Program-made: the position numbers and the translations under genes
Origin: a bacterium
GTDB lineage: Bacteria; Vulcanimicrobiota; CADAWZ01
DNA: 6,312 bases
Direction of reading: 5' to 3'
NCBI GenBank assembly: GCA_024409025.1
Contig: JAKSUM010000082.1
Coordinates: 1 to 6,312 of the forward strand
Part shown: positions 1 through 5,001 of the stretch, one piece after another
Layout of the letters: every line of letters starts with the position of its first letter
Numbering within the stretch: the stretch's first letter is position 1
Notes under the pieces: model-generated
What the model saw: only the letters and a program-made list of their open reading frames with translations
What the model was told of the DNA's origin: nothing
The model's database searches: none

Positions 1-183
1 TTTCTGTACCGTCTCAATGTTTTATATGCTCGGGAACTCGCATTTTCTTCAGTGGAAATAAAAAATGCTTCGGACAACCTTCGCAATCAGAATAAAACAT
101 CCTGACTTACAGAATACGCATTTTTTCATAAAACATTCTAAAGGCTTTGCAGGAAATATTATCTCGACCGCAGACCTGTAGGT

Positions 184-227
184 TTTATGCCATTGCTTTC
201 TCTTTTACACAAGGCTTTATGCTATTG
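184..227. repeat. Short imperfect direct repeat
   Basis: TTTATGCCATTG (184-195) recurs as TTTATGCTATTG (216-227), 11 of 12 bases identical, just left of the palindromic element. It may be a chance match in AT-rich DNA or the trace of a small duplication. No function is evident. Confidence 0.25.
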
Positions 228-237
228 AGATAATCTG

Positions 238-311
238 CCTCCCTTTATATAAGGGGAGGTGGTTTTTCGTACGATAGTAACGCATCAAAAGGACGAAAAA
301 CCGGAGGGGGG
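238..311. repeat. Palindromic two-hairpin intergenic element (candidate dispersed repeat)
   Basis: Two adjacent inverted repeats are visible. The first, 238-259, is a near-perfect 22-base dyad (CCTCCCT...GGGGAGG around a TTATATAA core), broken only by one T-G wobble pair. The second has 10-base perfect arms, GGTTTTTCGT (261-270) and ACGAAAAACC (293-302), around a 22-base loop. A further GGAGGGGGG follows at 303-311. The CCTCC at 238-242 could therefore pair either with 255-259 or with 303-307, enclosing the second hairpin. No reading frame explains this symmetry. The layout (purine-rich GGGAGG flank, stem, CCGGAGGGG flank) resembles short palindromic repeats scattered between genes in many gut bacteria, but copy number cannot be seen from one window. 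Alternatively, the first hairpin followed by TGGTTTTT could act as a plus-strand terminator for a gene lying to the left. Confidence 0.5.
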
Positions 312-350
312 ACGATAAAAGCAAAAGCCCATACAAAATATAGCTCAACA

Positions 351-387
351 AAAAAATCCAAGATGAAAAATTCATCTTGGATTTTTT
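351..387 (-). terminator. Rho-independent terminator of the HEAT-repeat gene (bidirectional shape)
   Basis: A perfect 17-base inverted repeat, 351-367 and 371-387, encloses a 3-base loop. It starts 11 bases beyond the stop codon of the HEAT-repeat gene. The core stem is TCCAAGATGAA with its complement, and the arms end in A6 and T6 runs. Read on the minus strand this gives stem, loop, stem and U-tract, the canonical intrinsic terminator. Because the A-run and T-run are symmetric, the same element could also stop transcription coming from the left on the plus strand. Confidence 0.9.
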
Positions 388-397
388 AATTACACTA

Positions 398-2050
398 TTA
401 CTTCGATTCAAGAATCTTTATAGTATCTTCAATTGTTCTCTGAAGAGCCGTAAGCTTCTTACCGGCTGCTCTTGTCCGCTCAAGAATGAGCCTGTTCATC
501 AGATTATCTGAAGGCTTGCTTATCTTGCCTATAGTCCATGCACATGCGCGCTTTACTTCCGGATCGTCATCCTTTTCAAAAAGCATCTCTACTTCAGAAG
601 CAACGGACTTTTCACCCATCTGTCCAAGTCCGAGAACAGCTCCAGCCCTTACTTTTGCGCTTCTGTCCTTAAGAGCGTCCTTCAGCTGTGGAACGGATTC
701 CTTGCCCATAAGCGAGAGGGCGTTAATTGCGCCTGTTCTCTGCATCTCGTCATCAGATTTCAGCATCTTCATAACGAGCTCTCTTGAGTGCTCGCCGAAT
801 CTGGAAAGAGCCACTGACGCCTCTGCAGTAACAGTCTCCTTGTCGTCCTTCATCATATCGGTGAGGAACTGAGCCGTCTCATTGGTGTAAGGCATATATC
901 CAAGCGCCTTGGCAATATTTTTTCTGACCTGCTCATCAGCTCCCTCAAGCTCTTCCTTGAGTTCAGGGAATATTGCGGTTCCGAGCTTGCCCATTGCTTC
1001 ACATGCCGTCTGCTGTATCTTTGCAGAAGGATCCTTCATTCCGTCAAATACTGCGGGGAATGCTTTTTTGCTTCTTGTTTCTCCAAGAGCCCATATTGAA
1101 AGTTCTCTAACCTCAGGCCTCTTTGAATAATCCGAAAGGAGCTTGACATTTGTCTCGCCCATGCCGGAAAGAGCCCTTATGCAGTACTCCTGAACCTCAA
1201 GATTTCCGTTTTCAAAAGTATCAGCAATGCTTTCAACAGCCGGAGCACCGATCTTTGCAAGAGATGATGCTGATTCAAGCTTAACCTCTCTATTAACGTC
1301 TTCCTTTATTCTTTCAATAAGGAAAGGAACGGCCTTTTTGCTTCTTGTTTTTCCAAGAGCGGCAGCAGACGCCTTTCTGACAGAAGGAGTACGATCTTCC
1401 AATCCAGGAGTAATGGAAGATATAGAGCTTTCATTTGCACTATTTCCAAGGTTTTCAGCAGATCCTGTCCTTACTCTGGAATCAGTATCTCTCATCCCTG
1501 TTGATACCATAGATGAAGGAGCATTGTAATTCATGCTCTTTATGGCGATTGAAGCTGCATTTCTAACATCAGCATTAGGATCGGAGAGAAGAGCTGAAAG
1601 CCTTGGCCCTGCATGGGAATACTTTACCTCTGCAAGGGAATTGATGGCGCTCTTTTTTATATTAACATCCGAATCATAAGTAGCTCTGAGAAGAGTTTCT
1701 CCAGTTGCTATGCTTCTGTAATTTGCAAGAGAATTTATAGCGGCCTGCCTGACTTCAGTATTGCTGTCCCTCGCAAGCGTATTAAGAATATTCTCGCTTG
1801 AAGGGGACTTGAACTGGCCCAATGCCCATGCAACAGCTGTCCTGACTCCGGGATCGCTGTCATATGCAAGCCTTTCGACTGCAGAGGCATGGGATCTCTG
1901 GCTGGAGGAGCCGAGAGTGTAGACGGCGCTCTGCCTTACCGCTCCGCTCCTGTCGTTCAAATCATTAAGAGCGGCCTTGGAATCCTGCGCAAAAGCGGGT
2001 GCTCCAACGGAACAGGCAATCAAAAAAGCCGCTGCAACTTTCTTTAACAT
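398..2050 (-). CDS. Exported HEAT-repeat protein
   Basis: This 550-residue protein opens with a clear signal peptide: positive LKK, hydrophobic VAAAFLIACSVG, then APAFA|Q, suggesting cleavage after residue 21 and a periplasmic or secreted location. The rest, about residues 26-515, is a solenoid of roughly 16 HEAT/PBS-lyase-like repeats of about 30 residues. Each is recognised by its second helix, for example EVRQAAINSL, SVRKASAAALG and KVRAGAVLGLG. The last 35 or so residues are a charged helical tail without the repeat pattern. HEAT solenoids are protein-binding scaffolds; no catalytic residues are evident and the partner cannot be inferred. The start is ATG at 2050, with GGAGGA 6 bases upstream. 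A strong terminator follows the stop, and an 86-base gap with a possible promoter precedes the gene, so it is probably its own transcription unit beside the salvage operon. LIAC at residues 10-13 also fits a lipobox, so a lipoprotein is a less likely alternative. Confidence 0.88.
   Translation of the reverse strand: MLKKVAAAFLIACSVGAPAFAQDSKAALNDLNDRSGAVRQSAVYTLGSSSQRSHASAVERLAYDSDPGVRTAVAWALGQFKSPSSENILNTLARDSNTEVRQAAINSLANYRSIATGETLLRATYDSDVNIKKSAINSLAEVKYSHAGPRLSALLSDPNADVRNAASIAIKSMNYNAPSSMVSTGMRDTDSRVRTGSAENLGNSANESSISSITPGLEDRTPSVRKASAAALGKTRSKKAVPFLIERIKEDVNREVKLESASSLAKIGAPAVESIADTFENGNLEVQEYCIRALSGMGETNVKLLSDYSKRPEVRELSIWALGETRSKKAFPAVFDGMKDPSAKIQQTACEAMGKLGTAIFPELKEELEGADEQVRKNIAKALGYMPYTNETAQFLTDMMKDDKETVTAEASVALSRFGEHSRELVMKMLKSDDEMQRTGAINALSLMGKESVPQLKDALKDRSAKVRAGAVLGLGQMGEKSVASEVEMLFEKDDDPEVKRACAWTIGKISKPSDNLMNRLILERTRAAGKKLTALQRTIEDTIKILESK
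1065..1360 (-). repeat. Near-identical 26-base repeat pair inside the HEAT gene
   Basis: Positions 1065-1090 and 1335-1360 match at 25 of 26 bases and lie 270 bases (90 codons, three HEAT units) apart. They encode LGETRSKKAFP and LGKTRSKKAVP. Most other HEAT units in the gene have diverged far more at DNA level. This suggests a relatively recent internal duplication or gene conversion, or strong constraint on the TRSKKA turn. Confidence 0.6.
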
Positions 2051-2056
2051 AAAAAA

Positions 2057-2062
2057 TCCTCC
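2057..2062 (-). promoter_or_regulatory. Ribosome binding site of the HEAT-repeat gene
   Basis: GGAGGA on the minus strand sits 6 bases before the ATG at 2050. This is a near-ideal Shine-Dalgarno sequence and supports that start and the full signal peptide. Confidence 0.85.
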
Positions 2063-2089
2063 GTATGAATTCCTGCTATCCTAAAAAAT

Positions 2090-2120
2090 TCTATAAAACT
2101 GAAAATAAACCTGTTTTCAA
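2090..2120 (-). promoter_or_regulatory. Possible sigma-70-type promoter for the HEAT-repeat gene
   Basis: In the gap between amgK and the HEAT gene, the minus strand has TTGAAA (2115-2120) as a -35 candidate and TATAGA (2090-2095) as a -10 candidate. The 19-base spacer is longer than the usual 17. The region is very AT-rich, so chance matches are likely. The placement, after the upstream operon ends and about 40 bases before the start codon, makes it plausible. Confidence 0.4.
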
Positions 2121-2136
2121 AAAGAAAAACCTTTAG

Positions 2137-3117
2137 CTAAAGAAGGGTCTTCTTTAATTCCTTAATGAACCTGTCCAAAGCAGTCAGCTCGGTAACTCCG
2201 TCAAGAGCCATACCCAAGCTTTCTATGCCTGGTTTAATATGGGCAAGAAAAGCTTTTTTGCCCTTATTAAGGCCAAGATTAGCGTATGCCCCAAGAGCCT
2301 GCATAAGCCTTGATACGGAAGCAAAAGAGAACATCCTTTCCGCATATTCCCTGCCTTCGCTGAAGCCGCCTCTTTCTATTATTGAAAAAAATTCAGAAAA
2401 AAGCCTTGAACGCTCATCTTCTCCAAGCATCACATAAGGATCACATATCAAAGATGCCGCATCATAAAAGATATTGCCAGGTCTTGCCCCCTGAAAGTCA
2501 ATAAACACGGGCTCGAAATCTTTTATAAAAATATTCTGAGACTGGAAATCCCTGTGCATTGGCTTCATGGGCAAAGCAGAAAGAGTTTCCGCTATGAGCA
2601 AAAATTCTTCTTTTACAGAATCAGGAACAGACCTGATTCCACAATGCTGACCAAGAAAAAATTCAGAAAAATAATCACTTTCCCATTTAAGGGAAGCAAA
2701 ATCAAATGGGCGCTCCTCAAGGGCAGGACATCCGTCAAAGCCTGCCTCCTGCATAACGGCAAGCATCTCCAAGACCCTGATATAGATTCTAATCCTTTCA
2801 TCAGAATCGGATTTCAATGCAAGATCATAAAGCGATACACTGCCTGCATCCTCCATGATAACAGCTCCGTCATCAGGAAACGATGCGTAAAAATGAGGAA
2901 CCCTTATGCCTTTTTTTTCAAAATAATCGGCAAAAAGCACATAATATCTGAACTCTGCCTTATCGTTTGTAAGAGAAAGGACAAGAGACTTTTGCTTATC
3001 AGAATCAGATATCCTAAAAAACCTTCTGGCGGATCCACCCTTGCAAAGCTCCTCAGTAACAAGCCCTTCAGTGCCAATAAGGCGTTCAAGCTCCTTACGG
3101 TAAGCGGTATTTTCCAT
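2137..3117 (-). CDS. amgK: AmgK-like anomeric N-acetylmuramate/N-acetylglucosamine kinase
   Basis: This is a 326-residue member of the aminoglycoside phosphotransferase (APH/choline kinase) fold, close to the usual AmgK length. Visible motifs, in order, are a nucleotide-binding loop GGSARRFFRI (residues 27-36), VIMEDAG (86-92), the catalytic loop HRDFQSQN (188-195, with D190 as catalytic base and N195), and the metal-binding IDFQGA (206-211) leading into YDAASLICDPYV. The HRDF.SQN and DFQGA..G..YD.ASL..DPYV wording is typical of AmgK rather than of antibiotic kinases. AmgK uses ATP to phosphorylate MurNAc (and GlcNAc) at C1 in the cytoplasm, making the substrate for MurU, whose gene lies immediately upstream. 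The ATG at 3117 is chosen because a Shine-Dalgarno-like AGGAGAGAGG precedes it; a TTG at 3153 in the same frame has no such site. The gene overlaps murU by 23 bases, suggesting translational coupling. The substrate is inferred from family and context. Confidence 0.85.
   Translation of the reverse strand: MENTAYRKELERLIGTEGLVTEELCKGGSARRFFRISDSDKQKSLVLSLTNDKAEFRYYVLFADYFEKKGIRVPHFYASFPDDGAVIMEDAGSVSLYDLALKSDSDERIRIYIRVLEMLAVMQEAGFDGCPALEERPFDFASLKWESDYFSEFFLGQHCGIRSVPDSVKEEFLLIAETLSALPMKPMHRDFQSQNIFIKDFEPVFIDFQGARPGNIFYDAASLICDPYVMLGEDERSRLFSEFFSIIERGGFSEGREYAERMFSFASVSRLMQALGAYANLGLNKGKKAFLAHIKPGIESLGMALDGVTELTALDRFIKELKKTLL
2139..2155 (-). terminator. Weak terminator-like hairpin at the end of amgK
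   Basis: A perfect 7-base dyad, AAAGAAG (2139-2145) with CTTCTTT (2149-2155), has a 3-base loop and covers the amgK stop codon. It is followed on the minus strand by a 12-base palindrome (2131-2142, CTTTAGCTAAAG) and a T-rich stretch (GGTTTTTCTTTTT). The stem is AT-rich and overlaps the coding sequence, so termination would be inefficient. Some read-through from the salvage operon into the HEAT gene is likely. Confidence 0.3.
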
Positions 3118-3805
3118 CCTTAACCTCTCTCCTGCATTCCTCAAGCGATTCAAAAGTGCCTATGTCATTCCAAAACGCATTATTAAAAACAATGCCGCCA
3201 GGATTGGAAGTCCCATTCTTAATGCCCAAAGCAAGATATTCGACTACGGAATATTTTCCCTTTGGCATCCTTGCTATAAAATCAGAAGAATATGCCGCTA
3301 TGCCGGAAAAAGTAAACATTCCGCTTCCTTCCTCCGGAGCTCCTGTAATATTCCTCATATCAGTTATCCTGCCACTTGCAATATCAAGCCTTACATTGTC
3401 GCTCTTTCCTCTTTTCAAAAGAGCAAAAGCGGCATCAAAAGAATCAAGAGCGGAAACAAGCCCGTCAGGCATTATATCCGAAAGTATGTCGCCATTATGG
3501 ACAATGAGGGCTTTCTCGTCTGCCGCCCATTCTGCAACTGATGCAATGGATCCGCCAGTATCAAGCAGGTCCTCCTCAAATGTGAAAAAAGCCCTTTTTC
3601 CAAGCCTGTCAGTCAAATGATTTTTTAAAGGCTCAGGAAGATGATGCAGATTGAATGCGAATTCCCTAACCCCAGTTTTTTCAAGTTTATCTATAATGAG
3701 ATCAATAACAGGAGTTCCATTTATGTCGACGAGCGGCTTGGGAATCCTGTCCGTCAGCGGTCTGAGCCTTGTGCCCAAGCCTGCCGAAAGAATAAGAGCC
3801 TTCAT
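3095..3805 (-). CDS. murU: MurU-like N-acetylmuramate-1-phosphate uridylyltransferase
   Basis: This 236-residue protein has the sugar-nucleotidyltransferase Rossmann-like fold. The N-terminal signature LSAGLGTRLRPLTDRIPKPL (residues 6-25) binds the nucleoside triphosphate, with R13 and K23 as the conserved basic residues. LLDTGGSI (80-87) fits the base/sugar pocket, and HNGDI (103-107) carries the metal-binding aspartate D106. FWNDIGTFESLEE near the C-terminus matches the family's W.D(I/V)GT segment. The length is that of the short MurU type, without the C-terminal hexapeptide acyltransferase domain of GlmU or the longer GlmU-like and RmlA-like enzymes. MurU joins MurNAc-1-phosphate with UTP to give UDP-MurNAc and pyrophosphate. 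The start is firm, with GGAGG 5 bases upstream. The gene sits 14 bases after namZ and overlaps amgK. Motifs alone would also allow mannose-1-phosphate guanylyltransferase activity; the pairing with amgK makes MurU the better call. Confidence 0.87.
   Translation of the reverse strand: MKALILSAGLGTRLRPLTDRIPKPLVDINGTPVIDLIIDKLEKTGVREFAFNLHHLPEPLKNHLTDRLGKRAFFTFEEDLLDTGGSIASVAEWAADEKALIVHNGDILSDIMPDGLVSALDSFDAAFALLKRGKSDNVRLDIASGRITDMRNITGAPEEGSGMFTFSGIAAYSSDFIARMPKGKYSVVEYLALGIKNGTSNPGGIVFNNAFWNDIGTFESLEECRREVKDGKYRLP
3124..3133 (-). promoter_or_regulatory. Ribosome binding site deciding the amgK start
   Basis: AGGAGAGAGG on the minus strand lies inside the end of murU and ends 6 bases before the ATG at 3117. 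It favours that ATG over the in-frame TTG at 3153, which would add 12 residues (beginning with NRLRNAGERLR after the initiator) and has no purine-rich sequence ahead of it. Confidence 0.7.
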
Positions 3806-3810
3806 AAAAA

Positions 3811-3815
3811 CCTCC
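3811..3815 (-). promoter_or_regulatory. Ribosome binding site of murU
   Basis: GGAGG on the minus strand is placed 5 bases before the ATG at 3805, inside the 14-base gap after the namZ stop. It is the strongest Shine-Dalgarno in the four-gene operon, so murU is probably translated independently of namZ. Confidence 0.85.
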
Positions 3816-3819
3816 GTTA

Positions 3820-4983
3820 TTACTGGTAAAGAAGAAAATCCTGCCTTCTCTTTCTGAACTCATTTTCTCCCTTGATCCATGACCTTCTGATATCGTCAGC
3901 TTTTTCTCCGGCTTCAAGAGCCTTTCTTATTGTATCTGAGCCAAAAAGTATATCAATTGGAAGCTTCTCATACTCATATTCATAAGGAGGGTTTTTCCAT
4001 TTAAATTCATCCCTGTTATTCTTTAATGCCGACTCAAGAATTCTCAGCGTCGTGAAAACAGATTCAAAAGCATTTCTGTCTGTAACATGAAGCTGTCCGC
4101 CATAGCATATCTTTCCGGCATGCTTTTGGAATGACGGCTGGAAGGATGCCGGTCTGAAGAAAAGCCCAGGAATTCCCTGCAAATCCCTTTCAAGGACAGA
4201 TGAATCCATATATGGAGCTCCGAAAAGCTCAAAGGGCCTTGTCGTACCTCTTCCTTCGGAAATCTGAGTCCCCTCTATAAGGCACATTCCAGGATATACT
4301 ATGGAAGTATCAAATGTGGGCATATTAGGAGAAGGCATTACCCATGGAAGACCTGTCTCATCAAACCACATGCTTCTCTTCCAATTTTTCATAGTAACTA
4401 CTATGAGCTTGCCTTTGAGACCCTTTTCGAGATACATCATTGTAAGAAGCTCGCCTATTGTCATACCATGTCTCATCGGAATAGGATAGAGTCCGACAAA
4501 CGACTCATATCCCTTTTCAATGGACGGTCCTTCAATGGAAATCCCGTTTATAGGGTTAGGCCTGTCAAGAACAACTACCCTGATACCCTTCTCACAGCAT
4601 TTTTCAAGCATAAAGAGCGATGTCCAGAGAAATGTGTAATATCTGGCGCCTACATCAGGAAGATCTATTACAATGGTGTCTATTCCTTCCAGCATCTCAT
4701 CCGAAGGTATTCTCGTATCGCCGTAAAGACTGTAAACAGGAACAGAAAGCTTTTCATCCTCATAGCCTTCCCATTCAATCATATTATCCTGAGTATGTCC
4801 GTCAATACCATGCTGGGGACCAAAGAGGGCTTTAAGCTTAAATCCCTTTGCCATAGAGAATCTCTTTATGGCATGTACAAGAGTCCTGTCAACGGACGCC
4901 TGATTTACAAGAAGGCCCACAGAGGAAGCTTTCAGAATATCAAAATCCTTCTCTATTAAAACATCAAGACCTGATAAAACCAT
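3820..4983 (-). CDS. namZ: NamZ-like exo-beta-N-acetylmuramidase (DUF1343, GH171 type)
   Basis: The 387 residues match the DUF1343 family from end to end: GLLVNQASVD (23-32), LFGPQHGIDGHTQDNM (53-68), LPVYSLYG-type SVPVYSLYGDTR (80-91), IDLPDVGARYYTF (106-118), VLDRPNPING (138-147), YPIPMRHGMTIGEL (166-179), WVMPSPNMPT (214-223) and EGTQISEGRGTTRPFE (237-252). Bacillus subtilis NamZ, the founding characterised member, removes MurNAc from the non-reducing end of peptidoglycan fragments. That product would feed AmgK and MurU, encoded immediately downstream. Unlike secreted NamZ proteins it has no signal peptide, and an in-frame TGA at 4990-4992 blocks any upstream start, so it should act in the cytoplasm on imported fragments. 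The ATG shares one base with the ricT stop (TGATG); only a G-run about 11 bases upstream could serve as ribosome binding site, so translation probably depends on ricT. Q57 stands where many relatives have glutamate (PEHG). The function is assigned from family and context. Confidence 0.86.
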   Translation of the reverse strand: MVLSGLDVLIEKDFDILKASSVGLLVNQASVDRTLVHAIKRFSMAKGFKLKALFGPQHGIDGHTQDNMIEWEGYEDEKLSVPVYSLYGDTRIPSDEMLEGIDTIVIDLPDVGARYYTFLWTSLFMLEKCCEKGIRVVVLDRPNPINGISIEGPSIEKGYESFVGLYPIPMRHGMTIGELLTMMYLEKGLKGKLIVVTMKNWKRSMWFDETGLPWVMPSPNMPTFDTSIVYPGMCLIEGTQISEGRGTTRPFELFGAPYMDSSVLERDLQGIPGLFFRPASFQPSFQKHAGKICYGGQLHVTDRNAFESVFTTLRILESALKNNRDEFKWKNPPYEYEYEKLPIDILFGSDTIRKALEAGEKADDIRRSWIKGENEFRKRRQDFLLYQ

Positions 4984-5001
4984 CAGTTTTCAGTCCCCCC
5001 G
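4981..5001 (-). promoter_or_regulatory. ricT-namZ stop/start overlap with weak ribosome binding site
   Basis: The ricT stop TGA (4983-4985) and the namZ ATG (4981-4983) share one base. The only candidate Shine-Dalgarno is a G-run (4995-5000) about 11 bases from the ATG, which is weak and distant. This is the usual picture of termination-reinitiation, so namZ output should follow ricT translation. Confidence 0.65.

Larger units (their letters stand above)
1..350. other. Non-coding region downstream of the HEAT-repeat gene
   Basis: No reading frame here has a credible start, ribosome binding site or recognisable protein sequence on either strand. The stretch is AT-rich and holds the palindromic element at 238-311, a small direct repeat (184-227) and a weak dyad, GCATTTT (40-46) with AAAATGC (62-68). 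The left 180 bases show nothing else convincing: no tRNA-like fold, no clear -35/-10 pair. The neighbouring gene on the left is out of view, so its orientation is unknown. Confidence 0.6.

Noticed and set aside
20..110. Promoter for a leftward gene beyond the window
   Set aside because: TATAAA-like and TTGTCC/TTGCGA-like hexamers occur on the minus strand, but no pair has good spacing and the target gene is not visible.
40..126. Inverted repeats GCATTTT/AAAATGC near the left edge
   Set aside because: They are short, AT-rich and separated by unequal loops, which is expected by chance in this composition.
217..411. Small hydrophobic reading frame (64 codons) on the minus strand
   Set aside because: It starts inside the end of the HEAT gene, runs straight through the terminator hairpin and the palindromic element, and has no ribosome binding site. 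Its hydrophobicity comes from AT-rich, T-run DNA.
486..872. 128-codon open frame on the plus strand, with others at 909-1130 and 1227-1529
   Set aside because: These are Ser/Leu/Ala-rich mirror images of the HEAT repeats in the antisense direction and reflect codon bias of the real gene.
2137..3117. Aminoglycoside resistance kinase
   Set aside because: The fold is shared, but the HRDFQSQN and IDFQGA...YDAASLICDPYV wording and the neighbouring murU and namZ fit the wall-sugar kinase AmgK.
2554..3123. 189-codon open frame on the plus strand
   Set aside because: It is wholly antisense to amgK, whose kinase motifs are unmistakable. The plus-strand translation shows no recognisable domain and has no ribosome binding site.
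3117..3153. TTG start at 3153 for amgK, adding 12 residues
   Set aside because: No Shine-Dalgarno precedes it and it deepens the overlap with murU, whereas the ATG at 3117 has AGGAGAGAGG at a good distance.
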